From Rhizobium sp. CB3090 (GTDB lineage Bacteria > Pseudomonadota > Alphaproteobacteria > Rhizobiales > Rhizobiaceae), in assembly GCF_029714285.1 (NCBI RefSeq), contig NZ_CP121662.1:2480001-2544000 (forward strand): a DNA stretch of 64,000 nucleotides. The letters are read 5' to 3'. The position numbers and the translations under genes were made by a program. Below, one piece after another: positions 34,849-43,562 of this stretch. The number at the start of each line of letters is the position of its first letter. The first letter of the stretch is position 1. The notes beneath the pieces are model-generated. The model saw only the letters and a list, made by a program, of their open reading frames with translations. It had not been told where the DNA came from and did not search any database.

Positions 34849-36009
34849 TCACCCGAGGTCGAACTCTTCCCAGATCGCCGCATTATGCTCGCCGACATGC
34901 GGGGCTGCACGTTCGAATTTTGGCCGCTGCCCATCGATACGAACCGGCGAGCGCGTGGTACGCACGGAAATGCCGTCGTCGCGGCCGACCGTCTGCAGCA
35001 TATCGAGCATACCAAATCCCTCGCTCTGCAACAGTTCCGGCCAGTTCAGCACCTTGGCACACCAGATATCAGCCGGCTCCAATATTGCCAGCCATTCATC
35101 CACGGTACGGGTGGCAATCCGCGCCGAGATCAGCGCCTTGATGTCATCGCGCGCCGTAAACCAGCTTTTCGGATCGTCGCGGTAGGGTGCGAGTTCCTCC
35201 ATGCCAAGCAGGTCGGCAAGCTTCGAAATCGGCGCCATTGCAATGGCGAGATAACCGTCGGTGGCCGGATAAACGCCGTAGGGCGCGGAGAGATAGGCAT
35301 GGGCACTGCGGAAGCCGGAGCGCTGCGGCAGCTTGTTGCCGTTGTTCATGTGGACGGTCAGCACCTCCACCTGCAGATCGACCAGTGCCTCCAGCAGGCT
35401 CGTTTCGACCAGACTGCCTTTGCCGGTGACGCCGCGGCGCACCAGCGCCGCCAGTATGCCCTGGGCCGCCGCCGCACCTGCCAGCATATCGCCGATCGCC
35501 AGGCCGAACGGCACCGGCCCCTGCCCCTCGTCGCCATTCAGCCACATCACGCCGGAGCGCGATTGCGCCAACAGATCCTGCCCGGGGCGCGACACCCAGG
35601 GGCCCTCGTCGCCATAGCCGCTGATTGAGCAATAGACGAGGCGTGGATTGATCATCTGCGCCGCTTCATAAGCCAACCCAAGCCGCTCGATCACCCCAGG
35701 CCGGAAATTCTGCACCAGAACATCGGCGTTGGAGATCAGCTTGCGCAGGGCTTGCATGTCGCGCTCGCTCTTGAGGTCGATCGCCAGGCTTTCCTTCGAA
35801 CGATTGATCGCGTGAAAAATGGTCGAATCGCCGCTCTCGCTATCGCTGAGATAAAGCCGCCGCGAGAGATCGCCGCTCTCCGGCCGCTCGATCTTGATGA
35901 CCCGGGCGCCGAGATCCATCAGCCTTAAAGTGCAATAGGGGCCGGACAGGAACTGGCTCATATCCACGACCACCAGGCCGGCCAGCGGCAATTCCTTCTC
36001 CACCACCAT
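34849..36009 (-). CDS. CaiB/BaiF-family (class III) CoA-transferase
   Basis: The 386-residue product has the class III CoA-transferase start (LVVVDMSQFLSGPYCTLRLM, DLGARVIKIERPESGD) and the catalytic aspartate in RPGQDLLAQSRSG. Such enzymes move CoA between carboxylic acids; formyl-CoA:oxalate, succinyl-CoA:carboxylate and carnitine types look alike and the substrate cannot be given. An inverted repeat with perfect 8-bp arms lies about 100 bases upstream of its start, a likely operator. The downstream neighbour is the dehydratase gene. Confidence 0.85.
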   Translation of the reverse strand: MVVEKELPLAGLVVVDMSQFLSGPYCTLRLMDLGARVIKIERPESGDLSRRLYLSDSESGDSTIFHAINRSKESLAIDLKSERDMQALRKLISNADVLVQNFRPGVIERLGLAYEAAQMINPRLVYCSISGYGDEGPWVSRPGQDLLAQSRSGVMWLNGDEGQGPVPFGLAIGDMLAGAAAAQGILAALVRRGVTGKGSLVETSLLEALVDLQVEVLTVHMNNGNKLPQRSGFRSAHAYLSAPYGVYPATDGYLAIAMAPISKLADLLGMEELAPYRDDPKSWFTARDDIKALISARIATRTVDEWLAILEPADIWCAKVLNWPELLQSEGFGMLDMLQTVGRDDGISVRTTRSPVRIDGQRPKFERAAPHVGEHNAAIWEEFDLG

Positions 36010-36110
36010 GACTATTTCTGCTTCCCTTGCATCGATCCGGCAGGCGACGCATCTCCGCTTCGGCAGATTTTCCGCCTGCCGAATCCCATGCGTCCCGGGC
36101 TCACTTTTCT

Positions 36111-36133
36111 TATGTGAATAGTATTTTCACATA
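36111..36133. promoter_or_regulatory. Operator-like inverted repeat upstream of the CoA-transferase gene
   Basis: TATGTGAA (36111-36118) and TTCACATA (36126-36133) form perfect 8-bp arms around TAGTATT. It lies in the divergent gap between the CoA-transferase gene and the AhpD-like gene, and could control either. The regulator is not in the immediate neighbourhood. Confidence 0.5.
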
Positions 36134-36250
36134 TGCATGAATTTTGCAAATGAAAAGAGGGGCTCTGGTCATGCGATCCTTCAGCGAAGACCGCGCGAAA
36201 ATGCGCTATAGCTTTCGCACCAAATCGGATTGTTGGAAGGAGATTTTGAG

Positions 36251-36664
36251 ATGACGACAGTCAAATTGCTCGGTGATGCGGAGGTCGAGGCCATCCCGGC
36301 GGTGAAGGCCATTTTCGATGATATCCGCGCCGTCAGAAAATCCGATTTCGTCAATAATTTCTGGCGCGGCCTCGCTAATGATCCGGCACTTTTGAAACGA
36401 ACATGGGAAGGTCTTAAGGCAGTGATGATGGCGGATGGCGCGCTCGATCCGCTGGTGCGCGAGATGATCTATATCGCCGTATCCACCGCCAATGGCTGTA
36501 CCTATTGCGTTCACTCCCACACCGCCGCCGCCAGGGCAAAAGGGATGACGGATGCGCAGCATGGCGAATTGCTGGCTGTCATCGGCCTGGCCGGACAGAC
36601 GAACCATTTGGCGACGGCGATGCAGATCCCCGTCGATCCGGAATTCGACGTCAACAATCGTTGA
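36251..36664 (+). CDS. AhpD-like carboxymuconolactone decarboxylase family protein
   Basis: The 137-residue product has the AhpD redox motif CTYCVHSHTAAA with both cysteines and the following histidine present, in an all-helical CMD fold (LVREMIYIAVSTANGCTYCV in part). This favours an alkylhydroperoxidase or disulfide-reductase type activity, unlike the CMD-like gene at 24066. The ATG at 36251 follows GGAAGGAGA by eight bases and is preferred over an ATG at 36230. It stands alone as a transcript, closed by a hairpin. Confidence 0.8.
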   Translation: MTTVKLLGDAEVEAIPAVKAIFDDIRAVRKSDFVNNFWRGLANDPALLKRTWEGLKAVMMADGALDPLVREMIYIAVSTANGCTYCVHSHTAAARAKGMTDAQHGELLAVIGLAGQTNHLATAMQIPVDPEFDVNNR

Positions 36665-36676
36665 TACCGAACGAAA

Positions 36677-36704
36677 GAACCCGCCAGCGTGAGCCGACGG
36701 GTTC
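36677..36704 (+). terminator. Hairpin after the AhpD-like gene
   Basis: GAACCCG (36677-36683) pairs with CGGGTTC (36698-36704), preceded by an A-run and followed by CTTGAT. It lies between the convergent AhpD-like and hypothetical genes and probably ends both transcripts, though the T-run is short. Confidence 0.5.
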
Positions 36705-36727
36705 CTTGATCAATCATCCGCTGTTTC

Positions 36728-37117
36728 TTACCGGTCTGATTTTTCCGCTGCCTGGGTCTCGGCAACGACGGCGGCGACATCGACACCGTTGTTGAGAACC
36801 AGGAGACGTTTGCGGACGAGAACGCCCATCACCCGGGCTGCGGTCGAAAAGGTCATCGTGTCGAGAGGGCCTTCACCCTCCCAGGGCTTGGTCAATCGTT
36901 CCGTCACCGCCGAAACGATGTTGTTAGGCACGATGTCGGTGCATTCGCGCATGGCTTCGAAAACGACGCTGACGGGAACGACCTTCCCTTCGAACATAAC
37001 GATCGGTTCAGTGACTTCTGCGTCCCATTCCTCGAAAGCATAAAGCGCTTCCCGGAAGAGCTGTTGCAAAGTAATGGGGGCATGACCCTCATGAAGGGGC
37101 GGCAAGGCATTGCTCAT
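36728..37117 (-). CDS. Hypothetical protein, 129 residues
   Basis: I do not recognise the family. The product is soluble and mildly acidic. It has a segment VPVSVVFEAMRECTDIVPNN near the middle and ends in a helix (VRKRLLVLNNGVDVAAVVAE). A ribosome site (AAAGGAGA) precedes the ATG at 37117, and codon use matches the neighbours, so it is very probably expressed. It is convergent with the AhpD-like gene and otherwise isolated. Confidence 0.6.
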   Translation of the reverse strand: MSNALPPLHEGHAPITLQQLFREALYAFEEWDAEVTEPIVMFEGKVVPVSVVFEAMRECTDIVPNNIVSAVTERLTKPWEGEGPLDTMTFSTAARVMGVLVRKRLLVLNNGVDVAAVVAETQAAEKSDR

Positions 37118-37459
37118 GTCTGTCTCCTTTCAAGTGGAAGTCCGGCGCATAATTGAAAAAACTATCCGGTCTCTCGCAGAGAGGCCTACGCGCTGCTTCT
37201 GAATCTGGCGCGCCCCGAACGCATTTGATCGGACAATCGGCGCGGCAAACCATTTTCGGACCGGCGCAACGCAGGACAACACGAGATGTTCCCACCGGTC
37301 ATTTAACTTGATCGAGTCTATAGATTAATCCCGGCTTGAAAAGCCTCTTTCGAAACTTTCTGCGATTCCCTATATTTTTGAATGGTTTCGCCGTAGTCTG
37401 ATGGGACATCGATCTCTGGAAGAAACGCGAATCCCTTCCCCGGCAGCGAAAGGACAGCC
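37118..37459. other. Intergenic region before the cupin gene
   Basis: Nothing coding is supported in these 342 bases, which contain the divergent promoters of the hypothetical gene and the cupin gene. AT content rises between 37310 and 37380. No clear palindrome or RNA structure was found. Confidence 0.35.
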
Positions 37460-37951
37460 ATGAGCAACGATCATGAACACGATTATGGCGAGCACCACGA
37501 GCCAGTCGATTGGCGCGAGCATGGTGTCAAAATCATCCCCGGCAATGCGCTCGATCCGAACACAGCGCAGACGCCGGGCATGAACCGGGCAACCGCCATC
37601 AATCATGCCCGCGCGGGCGCCGAGAAGATCTGGGCCGGAACGGTGACGATCCACGCGAACGCCAAGACGGGCGCGCATCATCATGGCGATCTCGAGAGCA
37701 TCATCTATGTCGTCAAGGGCAAGGCGCGGATGCGCTGGGGCGAGAACCTGGAATTCGTCGCCGAAGCAGGCCCCGGCGACTTCATCTACGTGCCGCCTTT
37801 CGTGCCGCATCAGGAGATCAATGCCAGCCGCGATGAAACGCTGGAATGCGTCCTCGTGCGCTCCGGTCAGGAACCCGTCGTCGTTAATCTCGATATCGAA
37901 CCGGTGGAAAAGCCCGAAGAAGTGCTCTGGAAAGACCCGATCCACCGCTGA
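37460..37951 (+). CDS. Cupin-domain protein
   Basis: The 163-residue product holds one cupin barrel: motif 1 reads GAHHHGDLESIIYVVKG with two metal histidines and a glutamate, and motif 2 reads PGDFIYVPPFVPHQEINAS with the third histidine. The histidine-rich start (NDHEHDYGEHHEP) may bind metal. Single-domain cupins serve as isomerases, dioxygenases or small-molecule sensors; the substrate cannot be told. It lies upstream of, and parallel to, the methionine importer genes, but the 212-base gap suggests a separate transcript. Confidence 0.75.
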   Translation: MSNDHEHDYGEHHEPVDWREHGVKIIPGNALDPNTAQTPGMNRATAINHARAGAEKIWAGTVTIHANAKTGAHHHGDLESIIYVVKGKARMRWGENLEFVAEAGPGDFIYVPPFVPHQEINASRDETLECVLVRSGQEPVVVNLDIEPVEKPEEVLWKDPIHR

Positions 37952-38163
37952 TGTGCACAATTTCGATGCACATGGAATCTGCATTGCACAAAAATCGACT
38001 ATCTCTATAGAAAATTAGTTCCCGATCAGTCGTGCGTCAAAAAGAGTTTTTCAGAAGTGCGGCGCACAACAAATGATCCTGCTTCGCGTGAACCACAACC
38101 GTCTGAGATGATCCATGCGGTCAATGAGACAATAGCGTCTCAATCACATGGACAGGATTTCCC

Positions 38164-39009
38164 ATGACGAAAAAGTCTTCTGAAGGTCTCGCTGCGCAGC
38201 AATTCTCGCGCCGGACCGGCCTTGCAGCCCTCATCGCCTCCGCTGTCGCCGTCTTCGGCTTGACGGCAGCCGCCCCCTCTTTTGCCGCCGACAAGACAAT
38301 CAAGGTCGGCATTATGAGTGGCGAAGACGAAGACGTCTGGCGGGTGGTCACCGCGGAAGCCGCCAAGAAGGGCCTGAAGATCGAAACCGTGGCCTTCAAC
38401 GACTACACCCAGCCGAACGAAGCGTTGGAGCGCGGTGAAGTCGACGCCAATGCCTTCCAGCACCAGCCTTATCTCGACAACCAGATCAGGCAGCACGGCT
38501 ACCATATCGTCCGCGTCGGCTATACCGGCGTCTGGCCGATCGGCCTCTACACCACAAAATACAAGACCGTTGCCGATCTGCCGAAGGGCGCGGTCATTGG
38601 TGTGCCGAACGACCCGTCCAACGAAGGCCGCGCTCTGCGCGTGCTGCAGAACCAAGGCGTCATAAAGCTCAAGGATGGTACAGGCATTCTCGCCACCACC
38701 GCCGACATCGTCGAGAACCCGAAGAATGTCGAGATCAAGGAACTCGATGCCGGCATCGTCGGCCGCTCGATCGACGATCTCGACGCTGCTGTCGTCAACA
38801 CCGACTGGGCGCTGAAAGGCGGTCTTTCGCCGAAGGACCGCATTGCGCAGGAGCCGATCGACGGCAATCCCTACCGTAATTTCATCGCCGTCAAGCAGGG
38901 CAGCGAGAACGAAGCCTGGGTGAAGACGCTAGTCGCTTCCTATCAGAACGATACGGTCAAGGCCGAGTTCGACAAGGTCTATAAGGGCACGGGCCTGAGC
39001 GCCTACTAA
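38164..39009 (+). CDS. metQ: Methionine ABC transporter substrate-binding protein
   Basis: The 281-residue product has an export signal (RRTGLAALIASAVAVFGL, ending PSFAAD) followed by the NlpA/MetQ family pattern: VGIMSGEDEDVWRVV, then EVDANAFQHQPYLDNQ and GVPNDPSNEGRALRVLQ. No lipobox cysteine is visible, so it appears to be a soluble periplasmic form. It captures D- or L-methionine for the importer encoded by the next two genes. A palindromic repeat separates it from metN. No SAM riboswitch was seen in its 212-base leader. Confidence 0.85.
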   Translation: MTKKSSEGLAAQQFSRRTGLAALIASAVAVFGLTAAAPSFAADKTIKVGIMSGEDEDVWRVVTAEAAKKGLKIETVAFNDYTQPNEALERGEVDANAFQHQPYLDNQIRQHGYHIVRVGYTGVWPIGLYTTKYKTVADLPKGAVIGVPNDPSNEGRALRVLQNQGVIKLKDGTGILATTADIVENPKNVEIKELDAGIVGRSIDDLDAAVVNTDWALKGGLSPKDRIAQEPIDGNPYRNFIAVKQGSENEAWVKTLVASYQNDTVKAEFDKVYKGTGLSAY

Positions 39010-39040
39010 CACCAATTCAGCGCCGGGGGCAGCGCTGAAC

Positions 39041-39197
39041 CCTTCCCCCCTCGGGGAGAAGGTGCCCGCCAGGGCGTATGAGGGGCGCTCGGAACAACGT
39101 TCCGAGCGCCTTGAGCGTGAGCGAAAGCAGCTTTCCCGCGTGGAGACACCCCCTCATCCGACCCTTCGGGCCACCTTCTCCCCGCTGGGGAGAAGGG
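39041..39197. repeat. Palindromic repeat of about 155 bp, copy C
   Basis: The copy starts CCTTCCCCCCTCGGGGAGAA and ends with CCTTCTCCCCGCTGGGGAGA plus AGG. It includes GGGCGTATGAGGGGCGCTCGG and CCCCCTCATCCGACCCTTCG (read in part), matching the layout of copies A and B. It lies between metQ and metN, inside an operon, and could lower downstream expression or protect the metQ message 3' end. Confidence 0.75.
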
Positions 39198-39224
39198 GTT
39201 ACCCACCGTCAAGAAAGAACCACC

Positions 39225-40304
39225 ATGAATTCCTTCATTCCGGCCACCGCCATCAAAGGACATGCGCCGCCCGGTGTGCCGGACGAGATCGTCCGCCTGG
39301 TCGATGTCCACCGCCGTTTCGGCACGAACCCCGCGCTCGACGGCATTTCGTTGACCGCCCGCCGCGGCGAGATCGTCGGCATCATCGGCCGCAGCGGCGC
39401 AGGCAAATCGACGCTGATCCGCTGCCTGAATGGGCTGGAACGTGCCGATAGCGGCGAAATCCATATCGAAGGACGTGATATCACCCGCCTGTCGGAAAAC
39501 GAGTTGCAGCCGCTGCGCCGCCGCATCGGCATGATCTTCCAGCATTTCAATCTGCTTTCGGCAAAGACGGTCGAAGACAATGTCGCCCTGCCGCTGAAGA
39601 TCGAAGGTGTTGCCAAGGCGGAGCGGCTTGCGCGTGCCCGCGAGCTGCTCGAACTCGTTGGTCTCGCCGACAAGGCGAAGGCCTATCCATCTGCCTTGTC
39701 AGGCGGCCAGAAGCAGCGTGTCGGCATCGCCCGGGCGCTGGCCGCCCGCCCCGCTCTTCTCCTCTCGGACGAAGCGACCTCGGCGCTCGATCCCGAGACG
39801 ACACGATCGATCCTTACGCTGCTGAAGGATATCAACCGCAAGCTCGGCCTGACGATCCTGCTCATCACCCATGAGATGGAAGTGGTGCGCTCGATTGCCG
39901 ATCGTATCGCCGTCATCGATGCCGGCAAGATCGTCGAAGAAGGCCCAGTCTGGCAGATCTTCGCCAATCCGCAGGCCGAGATCACCGCAAGCCTGCTCAG
40001 CACCATCCGCCCGCAACTTCCCGAGCATATTGCCGAGCGCCTGTCGCAGACCTCGGGTGTCGAAGCGATACTGAGCGTCGATCTCGCAGGCCCGGCCGCG
40101 CAAGGCGCGCTTTTCGCCGAGCTTTCGGCGGCGCTGCCGCATTCCTTCCGCCTGGTGCATGGCGGCATCGATCACATCCAGAACGAGCCGATCGCCCGCT
40201 TCTTCATCGCTGTACCGACACGCGATGCAGCACTTCCGGCACAGGTGACCGATTTTCTGACGGCCCGGTCTGCCCGGGTGGAGGTTTTAGGCTATGACAA
40301 CTGA
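39225..40304 (+). CDS. metN: Methionine ABC transporter ATP-binding protein
   Basis: The 359-residue product has a full ABC ATPase: Walker A GRSGAGKSTLIRC, the signature SALSGGQKQRVGIARAL, Walker B LLLSDEATSALD and the switch histidine in LLITHEMEVVR. A C-terminal NIL/ACT-like domain of about 100 residues follows, which in MetN binds methionine and inhibits transport. The ATG at 39225 is used; an extended start at 39078 would translate repeat copy C and is rejected. The end overlaps metI by 11 bases. Confidence 0.9.
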   Translation: MNSFIPATAIKGHAPPGVPDEIVRLVDVHRRFGTNPALDGISLTARRGEIVGIIGRSGAGKSTLIRCLNGLERADSGEIHIEGRDITRLSENELQPLRRRIGMIFQHFNLLSAKTVEDNVALPLKIEGVAKAERLARARELLELVGLADKAKAYPSALSGGQKQRVGIARALAARPALLLSDEATSALDPETTRSILTLLKDINRKLGLTILLITHEMEVVRSIADRIAVIDAGKIVEEGPVWQIFANPQAEITASLLSTIRPQLPEHIAERLSQTSGVEAILSVDLAGPAAQGALFAELSAALPHSFRLVHGGIDHIQNEPIARFFIAVPTRDAALPAQVTDFLTARSARVEVLGYDN

Positions 40305-40950
40305 CATCATCCTCGGCCTGCTCTGGCGTTCCTTCTGGGAAACGATCTGGATGACCTGCGCATCCGGCCTGATCTCGCTCGTCATAGGCCTGCCGCTTGG
40401 CCTCGCCCTGGTCATCACTAGCCGCGACGGCATTGCCGAGCAGCTCACCATCAACCGCATTCTCGCGGCGCTGGTGAACGGCTTTCGCGCCGTGCCCTTC
40501 ATCATCCTATTGATCGCCTTGATCCCACTGACACGGCTGATCGTCGGCACCGCGCTGGGCACCACCGCCGCGATCGTGCCGCTCACCATCGCGGCGATCC
40601 CCTATTATGCCCGCATCGCCGAAGTCTCGCTGCGCGAGGTCGACCGCGGCCTGATCGACGCCGTGCGGGCCATGGGCGGCAATCGCTGGACCATCATTCG
40701 CGAGGTGCTGGTGCCGGAGGCGCTGCCCGGCATCGTTGCGGGCTTTACCGTGACGCTGGTGACCCTGATCGGCGCATCAGCGATGGCCGGCACCATTGGC
40801 GGCGGCGGCCTCGGCGACCTCGCGATCCGTTATGGCTACCAGCGCTTTGAAACCGACGTAATGATCGCGGTCGTCATCGTCTTGATCATCCTGGTCTGCG
40901 GTATGCAATGGCTCGGCGATCGCCTCGTCGCCAGGCTCGATCATCGCTAA
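40294..40950 (+). CDS. metI: Methionine ABC transporter permease
   Basis: The 218-residue product has about five membrane spans and the permease coupling loop (DRGLIDAVRAMGGNRWTII, then REVLVPEALPGIVAG). It ends in the usual MetI pattern (GGGGLGDLAIRYGYQRFETD). With MetN and MetQ it forms the inner-membrane methionine importer. Its start lies inside the end of metN, which indicates coupled translation. Confidence 0.9.
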   Translation: MTTDIILGLLWRSFWETIWMTCASGLISLVIGLPLGLALVITSRDGIAEQLTINRILAALVNGFRAVPFIILLIALIPLTRLIVGTALGTTAAIVPLTIAAIPYYARIAEVSLREVDRGLIDAVRAMGGNRWTIIREVLVPEALPGIVAGFTVTLVTLIGASAMAGTIGGGGLGDLAIRYGYQRFETDVMIAVVIVLIILVCGMQWLGDRLVARLDHR

Positions 40951-40988
40951 ACTCATCGGTCGATTCGATGGCGTCGCAAGCCGCGAAA

Positions 40989-42020
40989 TCAGTTCCTGGT
41001 GACCGGCTTCGAGCGCATCCGCGACACTGTTTCGCGCTCCGCCCGCTTGCAGCGCATCGGCGGCAGGCCGCGGTCCATCAGGTCCATGTCTTCCAGCACC
41101 ATGTCACCCATTTTCTTGAAGGCGCTGTCGAGCGCACCGGCGCGATGCGCCGAGCGGATGAAGCCTTTGAGGCCGCGCACCGGATGATCCTTGCCAAGCG
41201 GTTCCTCTGGATAGACGTCGCTCGCCGCAACGATACGGCCGGAGGCGACCGCAGCCATCAGCGCTTCGAAATCCACGACATCGGCGCGGCTGAGCAGGAT
41301 GAAGGCTGCCCCTTTGCGCATGCGCGCAAAAGCCTCGGCGTCAAGGAAGCCCTTGTTCTCACTGGTGACGGAGGCGACGACGAAAACGAAATCGCTGCCC
41401 GACAGCACCTCATCAAGACCGGCCGGCTGGACGCCATGCTCCCTGAGGATCGAAGGCGGCATCCAGGGGTCGAACACCCGGATCGTCGCGCGAAAGCCCG
41501 ACAGCACCCGGTTCAGCGCCTTACCGAGATCGCCGAAGCCGATGATGCCGATATCGCTGCCGGAGATCAGCCGAGCCTTCGCATTGCCGTCTCCGCCCCA
41601 AAGCTCCCTTCCCTCGCGAAAATCAAGGTCGGCATCGACGATTCCGCGTGCCAGGCTCAGCGCAAACCCCAGCCCGATCTCCGCCACCGGCTCGGCGAAG
41701 ACCTGTCCGGTGGTGACGACATGAATGCCTCGTTCGAACAGGATGTCATAGGGCATGTTGTTGATGAGATTGCTTTCGACATTCAGGACACAGCGCAGGC
41801 GTGGCATGCGGTCGAGCGTATCCTTCGATAGCGGCGGCTGGCCAATGATATAGCGCGCCTCGCCGAGCACATCGTCTCCAAGCCCGGCAATATTCTCCGG
41901 ATCAGCTTCGACGATCCGGTATTTCGAATGGAGGAGTGCCAGCGCATCCTTGCTGAAGATAAGCTCGAGCGAGCGCGGCTCAGGCGCGCTGATGGCCAAA
42001 GGCCTGTTGTCGGTCGACAT
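40989..42020 (-). CDS. D-isomer-specific 2-hydroxyacid dehydrogenase family protein
   Basis: The 343-residue product has the family NAD-binding motif (DIGIIGFGDLGKALNRVL), then the catalytic arginine in LLSRADVVDFEAL, the glutamate in SDVYPEEPL and the histidine in SAHRAGA. It should interconvert a 2-oxoacid and a D-2-hydroxyacid with NAD(P)H. The first 110 residues form the substrate-binding cap. The substrate is not evident. A partial palindrome with GACCGGTC lies just upstream (near 42063). It runs convergent to metI. Confidence 0.8.
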   Translation of the reverse strand: MSTDNRPLAISAPEPRSLELIFSKDALALLHSKYRIVEADPENIAGLGDDVLGEARYIIGQPPLSKDTLDRMPRLRCVLNVESNLINNMPYDILFERGIHVVTTGQVFAEPVAEIGLGFALSLARGIVDADLDFREGRELWGGDGNAKARLISGSDIGIIGFGDLGKALNRVLSGFRATIRVFDPWMPPSILREHGVQPAGLDEVLSGSDFVFVVASVTSENKGFLDAEAFARMRKGAAFILLSRADVVDFEALMAAVASGRIVAASDVYPEEPLGKDHPVRGLKGFIRSAHRAGALDSAFKKMGDMVLEDMDLMDRGLPPMRCKRAERETVSRMRSKPVTRN

Positions 42021-42076
42021 GAAAGTCTCTCCCTATTCTGATAGACGATCCAATATCATTCGACCGGTCAAATCAA

Positions 42077-42775
42077 TCAGAGCTCTTCTTCCTCTCCCGG
42101 CACGCCCACAGAGAAGGCACAAATGCGCGAGAGATAGGTTTGCGGCAGGCCCGTCTCAGTGCCCCAGGCATTGAACTGATCCTGGATCAGACGGAGATCT
42201 TTTTTGGTCGGCTTCGTCTCGGAAATCGGCAGGCCAGAAAGGCGCAGGCAGACGAGCACGTCATGGCTCATGACGAAACTGTCGCGGCCGATGGCGCGCA
42301 GGAAATATTGGCCGCTCATGCCGCCGAGCCGGTTGGCGCGCTTGTCGAGAACGGCGAGCAGGCCGATATGATCCTCCACCGGCCAATCGGCGAAGAACCG
42401 TCCGGCGCTGCCATGCTCCTCGGCAAGCTGGCGAATGAAATGCGCATTGGCCCGCACGGACATGATCTTGGCGCCATTGCGCACGACACGCGTATCCGAG
42501 GTCAGATCATGCCAGTAGTCATCGGGTGCGAGATTGAGGAAAACCGGGTCGAAACCGGAGAAGGCCGCTTCGAACCCCGGCCATTTGGAATCGATGACAT
42601 TGCGCACGAAGCCGGCATAGAAGACATAGCGCGTCATTTCCGATAGCAACCTGTCGTCCGGCATGGCGCGCAACGCATCGTGATCGGGCGCTTTCGGCAT
42701 GAGCGCCTTCAGCGCCTCAGCGCCGCCCTTGCGTTTTTCCGCCCTTTCCAGAATTTTCGCGAAGCTGCCCACCAT
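42077..42775 (-). CDS. DNA-3-methyladenine glycosylase I-like protein
   Basis: The 232-residue product resembles the Tag/HhH-GPD glycosylases (FYAGFVRNVIDSKWPGFEAAF, ANAHFIRQLAEEHGSAGRFF, then GGMSGQYFLRAIGRDSFVMS). Tag proteins remove 3-methyladenine from DNA. Zinc-ligand residues of classic Tag are not obvious here, so it may be a divergent member. It is followed on the minus strand, 56 bases later, by the 2-hydroxyacid dehydrogenase gene. Confidence 0.65.
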   Translation of the reverse strand: MVGSFAKILERAEKRKGGAEALKALMPKAPDHDALRAMPDDRLLSEMTRYVFYAGFVRNVIDSKWPGFEAAFSGFDPVFLNLAPDDYWHDLTSDTRVVRNGAKIMSVRANAHFIRQLAEEHGSAGRFFADWPVEDHIGLLAVLDKRANRLGGMSGQYFLRAIGRDSFVMSHDVLVCLRLSGLPISETKPTKKDLRLIQDQFNAWGTETGLPQTYLSRICAFSVGVPGEEEEL

Positions 42776-42944
42776 TGCCTCCCTTTGAATGACGGCTCAA
42801 AGTCTTTTATGATCTTGTGCCCCAGCGCAAGGTAACGTGAGCCCTTTTCAGCAATGATCGCGCTCCGGACACATTGGCTAAATTTACTTGTACCTTTGCC
42901 CTCTGCGGCGTTAACGTGAATGGGTGGCGTCGGAGCTTGGAACC

Positions 42945-43205
42945 ATGAGCAATAGACATTGGAACTTCCCGGTGATGGTCATCTGCAAGCGAACGGGGAA
43001 AATCTACACCGTTGGCACCACGAAAGAAGCATTGGACATGCTGCTGAACGCATGGCCCGTTGCCGAAGGCAAGGCGTTCATGATGGCCCTGCAGATATGT
43101 GCGGATGTCGAAAGCGGAATCAGGCAACCGCTGGAAGCGCGCGGCAGCTTTGTCGCCGCCGCCAGGGAAGCCGGCGTACCGATCGAAACCACAATGGCCG
43201 AATAA
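42945..43205 (+). CDS. DUF982-family protein (first)
   Basis: The 86-residue product matches DUF982 proteins, a small family abundant in rhizobia. It has a strand-rich start (WNFPVMVICKRTGKIYTVGTTKEA in part), ALDMLLNAWPVAEG, and an ending FVAAAREAGVPIE. The ATG at 42945 has GGAG about 10 bases upstream. Function unknown; a regulatory or stress-linked role is often assumed but unproven. A paralogue follows 114 bases downstream. Confidence 0.7.
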   Translation: MSNRHWNFPVMVICKRTGKIYTVGTTKEALDMLLNAWPVAEGKAFMMALQICADVESGIRQPLEARGSFVAAAREAGVPIETTMAE

Positions 43206-43319
43206 GCCGGCTGCATCATCTGATCCTCTCTCGCGCCGCGGCTTCCTGCCATTGTCCGGAACACCACTTGGAACGAAACCGCCGCTGTCTCGTTTTGAAA
43301 TGCCGAAACGAGGAGCGCG

Positions 43320-43562
43320 ATGTTTCAAACCGCTTGGCGAAAGCCTGTCGTCGTACGCCTGCCGAAAAATATCCGCATCATCCGGACAGCGGCCGAGGCC
43401 ACAGACTGCTTGACCGCGGATTGGCCGATACGCCACGGAAACGCCTATGAGGCCGCCTTGCGCGCCTGCATCGATTGCTTTGAAGGCTATACCACCGCAA
43501 ACGAAACCCGCGTGGCTTTCGTCGCCGCCTGTCGCGAGGCAAATGCCCTGATAAGCGCATGA
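43320..43562 (+). CDS. DUF982-family protein (second)
   Basis: The 80-residue product is a DUF982 paralogue of the preceding one: VVVRLPKNIRIIRTAAEATD, then LTADWPIRHGNAYEAALRAC and an ending FVAACREANALISA. Only the fold-level positions are shared (the W before the middle helix and FVAAxREA near the end), so the pair diverged long ago. GAGGAG lies five bases before the ATG. Confidence 0.7.
   Translation: MFQTAWRKPVVVRLPKNIRIIRTAAEATDCLTADWPIRHGNAYEAALRACIDCFEGYTTANETRVAFVAACREANALISA

Noticed and set aside
37952..38163. SAM-binding riboswitch upstream of metQ
   Set aside because: Neither the layout of SAM-II nor that of SAM-I type aptamers could be traced in the 212-base leader.
39078..39224. 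N-terminal extension of metN by 49 codons
   Set aside because: The added residues are translated from palindromic repeat copy C; the ATG at 39225 gives the normal family length.
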